Assembly (NCBI GenBank): GCA_022775005.1
Contig: JALFJR010000107.1
Span: forward strand, 1-45,827
From: Parabacteroides sp.
Lineage (GTDB): Bacteria; Bacteroidota; Bacteroidia; Bacteroidales; Tannerellaceae
DNA length: 45,827 nt
Direction of reading: 5' to 3'
Below, piece after piece: positions 1 through 6,482 of this stretch (positions within the stretch are counted from its first letter, which is position 1; every line of letters starts with the position of its first letter). The notes under the pieces were generated by a model. That model worked only from the letters and a program-made list of their open reading frames with translations. It was not told where the DNA came from and searched no databases. Position numbers and translations under genes: made by a program.

Positions 1-77
1 CCTAACAAGGGCTTACCTGCTTTCAGCTGTTCAATAGCCTTGTTCTTGATACTCTCGAAATCAAACTCTTCTTTCAT
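1..77 (-). CDS. IS256-type transposase, N-terminal fragment (cut by window edge)
   Basis: Reading leftward from the ATG at 77-75, the protein begins MKEEFDFESIKNKAIEQLKA and continues GKPLLG before the window ends. That N-terminus, with a short acidic start followed by a KAIEQLKxGKPLxG stretch, resembles Bacteroidetes transposases of the IS256 (mutator) family, DDE enzymes that cut and paste their own element. Only about 25 residues are visible, so the catalytic residues cannot be checked and I cannot tell whether the element is intact. The gene points off the left edge. The inverted repeat just upstream (82-128) may belong to the end of the insertion sequence. The family call rests on recall of the N-terminal pattern. 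Confidence 0.6.
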   Translation of the reverse strand, partial: MKEEFDFESIKNKAIEQLKAGKPLL

Positions 78-81
78 AAAA

Positions 82-128
82 AAACTGTGTTAGCAAAGTT
101 AATATTTTATTCTTTGCTGACACAGTTT
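82..128. repeat. 17-bp inverted repeat upstream of the transposase, possible IS end
   Basis: Arms 82-98 and 112-128 pair with one mismatch (AACTGTGTTAGCAAAG against CTTTGCTGACACAGTT) around an A/T-rich 13-bp loop. It lies 5 bp upstream of the transposase start. It could be part of the terminal inverted repeat, an operator, or a structure that limits read-in transcription. The other end of the element is outside the window, so the IS boundary cannot be fixed. Confidence 0.5.
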
Positions 129-202
129 AATTTACATCCTCTTTAAATGAGGAATAACCTGTTTAGTTATTCCTTCCTCCGTGAACGTATGGTTAGTTAA
201 TC

Positions 203-280
203 AGTAGGAACGCAACGTGTTGCGTAAATTACCTCCAATTAAGGATATGGATGGTAAACGCAGCACGTTGCGTTCCTACT
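203..280. repeat. REP-like inverted repeat, 23-bp arms
   Basis: Arm 203-225 (AGTAGGAACGCAACGTGTTG and so on) and arm 258-280 are reverse complements with one mismatch, separated by 32 bp. Each arm also contains a near-palindrome, CGCAACGTGTTGCG. This two-level symmetry is typical of REP/BIME-type extragenic elements mobilised by RAYT transposases, but no RAYT gene is in the window and I see no second copy here. It sits between the IS fragment and the collagen-like lipoprotein gene. Confidence 0.55.
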
Positions 281-323
281 TGGTTGTTTCACTCAGAACA
301 TAAAAAGAACTATTGTTATACAG

Positions 324-368
324 AAACCGCATAGCGGGGAATAACATTTATTCTTTACTATGCGGTTT
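324..368. terminator. Hairpin downstream of the collagen-like lipoprotein gene
   Basis: Arms AAACCGCATAG (324-334) and CTATGCGGTTT (358-368) form a perfect 11-bp stem with a 23-nt loop. It lies 25 bp past the stop of the minus-strand gene ending at 394 and is the natural 3' end for that transcript. The T-rich run follows the stem on the plus strand, so it may equally stop transcription entering from the IS side. Confidence 0.5.
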
Positions 369-393
369 GTTTTTCACGTGATCTCTATTGATT

Positions 394-3300
394 TTAGAAC
401 TCTTTTATTGCACGAATTGGATAAAGGGCAGAAACTCCTTCCGTAGATCTATCAATTCGTTGTACTTGCTGATTTTGGTATTCGATTAAATACAGCCTGT
501 TTGTTTCCGCATTGAAAGTGCGAGATAGTAAAATATATGGAATCTCCTCATAGCCTAATGCTGTCAGTTTTGCATTAATCTCATTCCAGCCAGCATTGAC
601 CAAAGCTGTAAAACAATCATCTAATTGGTCAATAGTTGGATAAGTCCATCCTGAATTGTTTCCATAGGTATCTGTTATCCATGTACATGACTCGGGTGAT
701 CCACTCCATCTATCTTCATATTGCAAACAAGATAGCATACAGCCTTTTTGTAACCCGTCTTTCTTTTTCCAAACAATGCCTTCAGGTTTATAACTACTAT
801 AATATATATCTCCAACCTCAGCATAATCATAATCAGTTATGACTGTGAAAGTTTCCCATGTGGTAAATGCCTTTGTCTTGACAAATACCATAATTTGTTC
901 TTCTTTCTCCTCATAAGAGGCAGTTAGATGGATCGTTCCACCACTTGCGTCGTAATCAATTGAGTTTTTTGATCCGCCTAACACGCTAATTTGAATATCT
1001 ATCGGCATACCTGGAGCTGTAATACGGAGCTGAAATGGTACCTCAAATGATTTCCCTGGAGCCTTTCTATAGACCATTGGAGCTGTACTATTCTCATTAT
1101 CATTAAATGTGAATAAGATTTCTGCATACATGGGTAAACCAAACCAAGTATCATTTGCTAATGTCACAATGAATGTTCCTGATTGTTGGTCAATTGAAAC
1201 TTCTTTGAAGAGACTGTCTCCACTACCTGATGGACCAGCTGGTCCTTGATCTCCTGTCGCTTTTCCTATATCTCGCCAACTGGCACCATAGTCATAGGAT
1301 ATGTACCAGCGACCATCCTCTATCTTTAGCTGAGGCGTAATACCGTCTTCACCATCTTTTCCTGTGACTTTAATTGAATTTCCGCTATTGTCTTGTATAG
1401 GGGATCCATCCACAGCCCAATAATAAATGCCATCAATATCTATCACACCAATATGAGGAGTTTCCCCATTCTCTCCATCTTTCCCATGATAGATTGTAAA
1501 CGAGGTATTGTCAGACAAAACAACTTTGTAGCCTATGATTTGATTGCTTGCATCTGATATTGCCACAATACTAGTGATATATGTTTTTGCCTCTAAAGCG
1601 GTCACAATTGTCTGCAACGCAGAAATATTTGTATTCAATATATTGACTTGTTGTTGAAGTTGCTCAAACGCATGTTTCGTAGGAAGCACAATCGTTTCCC
1701 CATTGCCACTAAGTGTCAGCGTTACATAATCCTCAGTCACTGTAATATCAGAGAATAGTGATTCACCGTCAGCTCCATCCTGTCCATCTTGGCCATTTTC
1801 ACCTGTGGCTTTCCCTAATTGAGTCCAGCTTTGTCCATTATCTGTGGATACCTCCCAATAACCATCCTGTATTCTGAGTTGAGGTGTCACACCATCCCTT
1901 CCGTTTTGGCCATCTGCGCCTGGAACTCCCGGTTGTCCGTCCATACCGTTTTGCCCATCCAAACCTTGAGCACGCACTTTCTGCCCGTTACTATCTAAAA
2001 GCCACACTCCATTGAGTGTCCAATAATAAATATTGTCGATATCTTGTTTTACGCCAATGCTGGGAGTAGAACCATCTTGACCCGGCTGTCCCTGTGGTCC
2101 TTGTCCACCTTGCTCACCTTTTTCTCCGTGGCGAACCACAATGGCTGCTCGGTTAGCGAATGAGATTTTGTAGCCTATCTCTATCCCATTTTCATAAACA
2201 TATTCTAAACCAGTAATATAATCTCTTTGTTGAACTGCCTCAACGAGGGTTTGCAAACTGCTGATTTGTTGATTTAACTGATCTACCTGTTCTTTCAATG
2301 CAACAAACGCTTCATAGGTTGGGAGTTTGATTGTTGTTCCATTTGCCAATGTAAACTGGACATACTCCGTATTTGACACATCAATGCTCTCAAACAGTGA
2401 TTCACCGTCAGCTCCATCCTGTCCATCTTGGCCATTTTCACCTGTGGCTTTCCCTAATTGAGTCCAGCTTTGTCCGTTATCAGTGGATACAGACCAATAG
2501 CCATTATCGATTTTGAGTTGGGGAGTTACGCCATCTCTTCCGTTTTGGCCATCTGAACCCGGAGTTCCCGGTTGTCCATCCGTACCGTTTTGACCATCCA
2601 GCCCTTGGGCACGCACTTTTTGCCCGTTACTGTCCACGAGCCATTCACCATTGAGTGTCCAATAATAAATGTTGTCCGTATCTTGCTTTACGCCAATGAT
2701 TGGAGTAGAACCATTTTGGCCTGGTTGCCCTTGTTCACCTTGTGGTCCTTGAATACCTTGTTCGCCCTGTGCACCTTGTTCACCTTTTTCTCCGTGACGA
2801 ATGGTTATGTCGGTACCCGAAGCAAAGGTGATTTTGTAACCAATCTCTTGATTGTTCTCATACACAGCAATTACATTGGTGATGTAATCTCGATTCTGCA
2901 AAGCGGTGATCAACTGGCGCAATGTTGTAATCTCCGTGTTTAGCTGATCTACACCACTTTTCAGCGTCTCATAGGCATATTTGGTGACCAATTCGAGTAC
3001 GGTTCCATCCGTCAACGTAAATTTCACGAAATTACTGTTCGAAGAATCGACTTCTTGGAAGATGAGATCTCCGCTTTCTGCTGTGGCCGGCCCTACATCA
3101 GTCCAAGTCGATCCTTGGTCAACCGACACAAGCCAACGTCCATTCTCTATTTTTAATTGGGGTGTAATTCCATCTCTTCCATTACTGCCATTTGTTCCAT
3201 TTTGCCCATTCTGTCCATCTTGTCCCGGTTTTCCTGCCGCTCCTGGCTGGCCATCCTTCCCCGGTTCACCATCCAATCCGTTTGCCCGGATCTTGTTTCC

Positions 3301-3726
3301 TTCATCGTCCGTCAACCAGTCACCCTCTATCGTCCAATAATAATTTCCATCTTTATCTAACTTGACCCCGATCTGAGGTATGCCAGTACTGCTTCCGGGC
3401 TTCCCATCTTGCCCGTTTTCTCCATCCTTTCCATGGTAGATCGTGATCGGATCACCCTCTGAAAAATAAATAGTATAACCAATTGTTTGATTGTTCTGTG
3501 TCAAAGGCTCGACCTTGGTGATACCAACTTTATTTTTCTCCGCTTCAACCAGCACTTGTAACGCATTGATATTTCCATTCACCTGTTTGCAAAGCTCTTC
3601 CAATGAAGTGACTCGATTATCCAATTCGTGAATGCTATCCCAAAGTTCATCCACGTCCGTTTTACAGCTGTAAAATGAGAGACCTGACAGCCATAAACAA
3701 ACAACAATCAACCAAGATCTGTACAT
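394..3726 (-). CDS. Surface lipoprotein with four DUF4988/collagen-like modules
   Basis: The protein has 1110 residues from the ATG at 3726-3724. An upstream in-frame TTG at 3762 is less likely because the hydrophobic signal begins right after the ATG. The signal ends in a lipobox (FYSC, Cys21). Four modules follow, each with a heptad-like helix (about residues 26-62, 255-282, 473-503, 685-717), a beta segment ending in IYHG or IRHG, collagen-like Gly-X-Y tracts (for example DGENGQDGKPG), a YYWT segment and a TPQLKI..G.W..S segment. This is the DUF4988 / PL29 N-terminal architecture of Bacteroidetes outer-surface lipoproteins. Residues from about 830 on are unique, with VWKK, GWTYPTID and LLSRTF features reminiscent of Lcl/FISUMP-type C-terminal domains. 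It is likely an exported stalk-like adhesin or ligand binder; no lyase catalytic domain is visible. Modules 2 and 3 share 80 identical bases. Confidence 0.85.
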   Translation of the reverse strand: MYRSWLIVVCLWLSGLSFYSCKTDVDELWDSIHELDNRVTSLEELCKQVNGNINALQVLVEAEKNKVGITKVEPLTQNNQTIGYTIYFSEGDPITIYHGKDGENGQDGKPGSSTGIPQIGVKLDKDGNYYWTIEGDWLTDDEGNKIRANGLDGEPGKDGQPGAAGKPGQDGQNGQNGTNGSNGRDGITPQLKIENGRWLVSVDQGSTWTDVGPATAESGDLIFQEVDSSNSNFVKFTLTDGTVLELVTKYAYETLKSGVDQLNTEITTLRQLITALQNRDYITNVIAVYENNQEIGYKITFASGTDITIRHGEKGEQGAQGEQGIQGPQGEQGQPGQNGSTPIIGVKQDTDNIYYWTLNGEWLVDSNGQKVRAQGLDGQNGTDGQPGTPGSDGQNGRDGVTPQLKIDNGYWSVSTDNGQSWTQLGKATGENGQDGQDGADGESLFESIDVSNTEYVQFTLANGTTIKLPTYEAFVALKEQVDQLNQQISSLQTLVEAVQQRDYITGLEYVYENGIEIGYKISFANRAAIVVRHGEKGEQGGQGPQGQPGQDGSTPSIGVKQDIDNIYYWTLNGVWLLDSNGQKVRAQGLDGQNGMDGQPGVPGADGQNGRDGVTPQLRIQDGYWEVSTDNGQSWTQLGKATGENGQDGQDGADGESLFSDITVTEDYVTLTLSGNGETIVLPTKHAFEQLQQQVNILNTNISALQTIVTALEAKTYITSIVAISDASNQIIGYKVVLSDNTSFTIYHGKDGENGETPHIGVIDIDGIYYWAVDGSPIQDNSGNSIKVTGKDGEDGITPQLKIEDGRWYISYDYGASWRDIGKATGDQGPAGPSGSGDSLFKEVSIDQQSGTFIVTLANDTWFGLPMYAEILFTFNDNENSTAPMVYRKAPGKSFEVPFQLRITAPGMPIDIQISVLGGSKNSIDYDASGGTIHLTASYEEKEEQIMVFVKTKAFTTWETFTVITDYDYAEVGDIYYSSYKPEGIVWKKKDGLQKGCMLSCLQYEDRWSGSPESCTWITDTYGNNSGWTYPTIDQLDDCFTALVNAGWNEINAKLTALGYEEIPYILLSRTFNAETNRLYLIEYQNQQVQRIDRSTEGVSALYPIRAIKEF
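1757..2475. repeat. Pair of identical 80-bp direct repeats, 639 bp apart, in frame
   Basis: Bases 1757-1836 and 2396-2475 are identical over 80 bp by eye. They encode the collagen-like linker and the start of the following TQLGKATG segment of neighbouring modules. The offset of 639 bp is exactly 213 codons, so recombination between the copies would delete or add one whole module without a frameshift. Confidence 0.85.
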
Positions 3727-4039
3727 AAAGATGTTTTTCTCTTCCCCAACCCAGGTCCCCAAAATCAGGCGGTGATTAAAAAAAGGAAGCGTGAGACCTG
3801 TTCAGTTCATCTGATTCAGGTGTCTGGAAAAACCTTGCAAGGATGAACGAAGAAACAATATTCCCACGCTGTATGTTTATATAAATGGGTACAGCATGGG
3901 CTGTCCATTCGTATATACAAACAAAGCGAGCGTCACATTGTCTCTATCCTCTTGCTTGAAATTTTCCAGACTTCGAACCAAGGATAAAGCAAAAAACGCT
4001 TCTTACACATCGTCCAGCGATTTCTCCCACCAGACTCCG

Positions 4040-4047
4040 CAAATGTA
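4040..4047 (-). promoter_or_regulatory. Candidate -7 element (TACATTTG) for the collagen-like lipoprotein gene
   Basis: The minus strand reads TACATTTG, a match to the Bacteroidetes -7 consensus TAnnTTTG. No well-spaced -33 TTG was found. It would start transcription about 300 nt before the ATG at 3726. Confidence 0.45.
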
Positions 4048-4136
4048 CGTTTTCTTTTGAACAATGTAACGCTCTGGAGAATATTATTTCTTCAAAAGTA
4101 TAACTTTTCTGCATACCTTGTATATATAGAGGAAAG

Positions 4137-4185
4137 AAAAAAGCTCCCGCAGGGAGATCTTTCGACCCAAACCCGCGGGAGCTTT
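4137..4185 (-). terminator. Intrinsic terminator of the HU-like gene
   Basis: AAAGCTCCCGC (4140-4150) pairs perfectly with GCGGGAGCTTT (4175-4185). Read on the minus strand the stem is followed by an uninterrupted T run and a T-rich tract, a classical rho-independent terminator 45 bp past the stop codon at 4231. Confidence 0.85.
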
Positions 4186-4230
4186 CTCATACGCTGCGCA
4201 CAAAGCTTAATGCGCATTCATCCTACCCCA

Positions 4231-4698
4231 TCAAACAACATCCGGATTTTCCGGTTCAGTAGGTGGCTCTTGTTCCTCTTCCTGATTAGCCGCCTTCGTA
4301 TCTTGCGTGCTATCCTTCGCATTAAACACCAGCTCGATCTCTCTCACGATCTTCTGCAATTCTGTGCAGGGTGAGAAACGCAGCCGCATTGAACGGACGG
4401 ATTTCAGATTCACCTCGCTCTCCACCTCACTACTCTTCGCCGAGAAGGTCGGGATGAACTTCCCAAAATTATCCAACTGTACGGCATGACCTTGCTGGAT
4501 AAAAGCCTTCATCGCCTCTACCAAGGCGTAAGAGACTACCTGCACCATACCCAAGTTCACACCCGACGAGAGCGCGACATGTTGGCAGATGTACTTCATT
4601 GACACTGTGTCCCCACGATCAGGAACTAATACATACTTGAGGTTCTTCTCCTTATCGAACCCAAAAAACTTCTTTATTCTTCGGACAAATAAGCCCAT
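4231..4698 (-). CDS. HU-family DNA-binding protein with acidic tail
   Basis: The product has 155 residues. The core, about residues 25-125, matches the histone-like HU-related family common in Bacteroidetes: an N-terminal helical pair (MKYICQHVALSSGVNLGMVQ, then VVSYALVEAMKAFIQQGHAV), the QLDNFGKFIPTF turn typical of HU (compare GFGxF), and a strand region ending MRLRFSPC. The N-terminal 20 residues are basic (VRRIKKFFGF). The C-terminal 30 are strongly acidic and proline-rich (EEEQEPPTEPENP), an extension absent from classical 90-residue HU. A nucleoid-associated or DNA-bending role is expected from the family; specific sites are unknown. It is a single gene with its own terminator, and a 23-bp tandem array lies in its upstream region. 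Confidence 0.85.
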   Translation of the reverse strand: MGLFVRRIKKFFGFDKEKNLKYVLVPDRGDTVSMKYICQHVALSSGVNLGMVQVVSYALVEAMKAFIQQGHAVQLDNFGKFIPTFSAKSSEVESEVNLKSVRSMRLRFSPCTELQKIVREIELVFNAKDSTQDTKAANQEEEQEPPTEPENPDVV

Positions 4699-4837
4699 GA
4701 TTTTGTTTTTTAATTGTTAATGAGGCCAGTTTCTCTTCTCTCTTGCCTCTTCTCCGAGAAGCCACCTTGGGCTTACGGCAAGACACACTGATCCCGCTAA
4801 AGCCTTTCGGCAGGAAATGAACTAATATTGATTTTGC

Positions 4838-5011
4838 TCTTACTATGAAAGTTTTTGTGTTCTTCCTTAAGCAGGGGTTGTACTCTTACTAAGACGCAGG
4901 GTGCATCCTTACTAAGACAGAGGGTGTGCTCTTACTAAGACGTAGGGTGTGTTCTTACTAAGACAGGGGGTGCGTTCTTACTAAGGCTGAAGGTGTGTCC
5001 TTACTAAGCCG
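4838..5011. repeat. 23-bp tandem repeat array between HU-like gene and sufS
   Basis: Five consecutive 23-bp units start at 4885, 4908, 4931, 4954 and 4977, and a partial sixth at 5000. Each begins CTTACTAAG and ends in a variant of AGGGTGYRYY. Decayed copies extend the lattice leftward (4862-4884 in phase, and 4838-4860 shifted by one base). The array has no reading frame of its own. It occupies the 440-bp gap between the HU-like start (4698) and the sufS stop (5141). Apart from the sufS terminator, I see nothing else in the gap. Confidence 0.9.
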
Positions 5012-5057
5012 AGAATGAAGTGTTGCCTATAGGGAATCTTCAAGCCATCAACGGGCC

Positions 5058-5104
5058 AAAAAAATTTCCCCAGTTAGGAAAAAATATCGCTCTAACTGGG
5101 GAAA
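5058..5104 (-). terminator. Terminator of sufS
   Basis: TTTCCCCAGTTAG (5065-5077) pairs perfectly over 13 bp with CTAACTGGGGAAA (5092-5104). On the minus strand the stem is followed by a run of seven T residues, 36 bp past the sufS stop. A related hairpin with the same CCAGTTAGGAAAAAATAT core occurs at 27769-27800. Confidence 0.85.
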
Positions 5105-5140
5105 ACTATTTTGCGAATCAATCGCTGCTCATGGAATGGC

Positions 5141-6355
5141 TCAAAACATCTTGCGCACTCGATCGACGGCGGCGATGAAGGTGTCGATCTCCTCCTTGGT
5201 GTTATAAAAAGAGAAGGAGGCACGCACAGTGCCCTCAATGCCAAGTGCCAGCATCAGAGGCTGGGCACAATGGTGACCGGTACGCACCGCTATGCCCAAC
5301 CGGTCGAGCAGCATGCCCATGTCATAATGATGAATATCGCCGATCAAGAAGGAGAGAACGGCTCCCTTCTGTGTCGCCTCGCCAAAGATGCGTGCACCCT
5401 CGATGGTGCGCAATCCGGCTGTGGCATAACGAAGTAGCTCCGTCTCGTAAGCGGCGATCTGCTCCATGCCCAAACGATCGACATACCGCAACGCCTCCGC
5501 CAAGGCTGTGCTTCCGATGTAATCGGGCGTACCGGCCTCAAACTTAAAAGGCAGCTCATTGAAGGTAGTTTTCTCGAAAGAGACAGTTGCGATCATCTCT
5601 CCTCCCCCTTGATAGGGCGGCAGCCGATCGAGCCATTCCTCCTTGCCATAGAGCACACCAATGCCGGTCGGGCCATAGACCTTGTGCCCGGAGAAGACAT
5701 AAAACTCGGGATCCAACTCCTGGACATCCACCTTCATGTGGGGCACGGATTGCGCGCCATCGATCAACACCGGCACACCCTGCTCGTGTGCGATCTCGAT
5801 CAGCTCCTTCACGGGATTGATCGTGCCCAGCACATTGGAAACATGCGCCACCGCCACCAAACAGGTACGCTCGGAGAAGAGCTGGCGATAGGCATCTAAC
5901 TGCAACTCGCCCCGCTCATTCATCGGTATCACCTTCAAACAGATCCCTTTGCGCGCTGCCTGGATCTGCCAAGGCACAATATTGGAATGGTGCTCCATGA
6001 CAGAGACAATCACCTCATCGCCCGCCTTCATGCAGGCATCGGTGAAGGAAGAGGCCACCAAATTGATAGACTCCGTCGTACCCCGGGTAAAGATAATCTC
6101 GTGCGCCGAACGGGCATTCAAGAAACGCTGCACCGTCTTACGCGCCTCCTCGTGCGCCTCCGTAGCCTCTTGGCTCAGGAAATGGACACCCCGGTGGATG
6201 TTCGCATTCACGTTGTAATAACCCTTCTCTATCTTTTCCACCACGGCACGAGGTTTCTGCGTGGTCGCGCCATTGTCGAAATAAATCAAGGGTTTGCCAT
6301 AGACCTTATGGCTCAAAATAGGAAAATCTTCCCGAATGGATTGTATAGCTAACAT
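5141..6355 (-). CDS. sufS: SufS-type cysteine desulfurase
   Basis: This 404-residue protein matches group II (SufS/CsdB) cysteine desulfurases in length and sequence throughout. It is a PLP enzyme that takes sulfur from L-cysteine, giving alanine and a protein persulfide for Fe-S cluster assembly in the cytoplasm. Visible landmarks are YFDNGATTQKP near the N-terminus, the EHHSNIVPWQ motif around residues 121-130, the PLP Schiff-base Lys225 in SGHKVYGPTG, and the active-site Cys363 in RTGHHCAQPLM. The start at 6355 gives the usual N-terminus and lies about 34 nt from the expected transcription start of the -7 box at 6395-6402. No sufBCD genes adjoin it here. It stands alone, divergent from the GH13 gene. 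Confidence 0.95.
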   Translation of the reverse strand: MLAIQSIREDFPILSHKVYGKPLIYFDNGATTQKPRAVVEKIEKGYYNVNANIHRGVHFLSQEATEAHEEARKTVQRFLNARSAHEIIFTRGTTESINLVASSFTDACMKAGDEVIVSVMEHHSNIVPWQIQAARKGICLKVIPMNERGELQLDAYRQLFSERTCLVAVAHVSNVLGTINPVKELIEIAHEQGVPVLIDGAQSVPHMKVDVQELDPEFYVFSGHKVYGPTGIGVLYGKEEWLDRLPPYQGGGEMIATVSFEKTTFNELPFKFEAGTPDYIGSTALAEALRYVDRLGMEQIAAYETELLRYATAGLRTIEGARIFGEATQKGAVLSFLIGDIHHYDMGMLLDRLGIAVRTGHHCAQPLMLALGIEGTVRASFSFYNTKEEIDTFIAAVDRVRKMF

Positions 6356-6394
6356 CGTCGTTTTTTCTTTTTTAAGCTGTTCAAATCAGGGTGC

Positions 6395-6402
6395 CAAAGG
6401 TA
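6395..6402 (-). promoter_or_regulatory. Candidate sufS promoter, -7 box TACCTTTG
   Basis: The minus strand reads TACCTTTG, matching TAnnTTTG, 40 bp upstream of the sufS ATG. It lies only 21 bp from the oppositely oriented box of the GH13 gene, so the two divergent promoters overlap. Confidence 0.6.
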
Positions 6403-6423
6403 CGAAAATTGTCCTAAAACCTT

Positions 6424-6431
6424 TATCTTTG
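6424..6431 (+). promoter_or_regulatory. Candidate promoter of the GH13 gene, -7 box TATCTTTG
   Basis: TATCTTTG matches TAnnTTTG and lies 51 bp upstream of the ATG at 6483. It excludes the longer open frame that starts at 6336, since that start would lie upstream of the promoter and inside sufS. Confidence 0.6.
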
Positions 6432-6482
6432 CGATTCAAAAACAGCAAATTCAATAGTATTCAACAAGCAAAAAAAAGTATC

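Larger units (their letters stand above)
3727..4230. other. Gene-free region: long leader of the collagen-like gene, with hairpin
   Basis: No convincing gene is present in these 504 bases. A near-perfect 11-bp stem (3863-3873 with 3890-3900, one mismatch, 16-nt A/T-rich loop) lies about 140 bp upstream of the start at 3726. A candidate -7 box lies at 4040-4047. If that promoter serves the gene, the untranslated leader is about 300 nt and contains the hairpin. The HU gene terminator (4137-4185) occupies the far end. Confidence 0.5.

Noticed and set aside
3863-3900. Invertible promoter (phase-switch) flanked by inverted repeats
   Set aside because: The arms are only 16 bp apart, too little to hold a promoter, and no recombinase gene is nearby.
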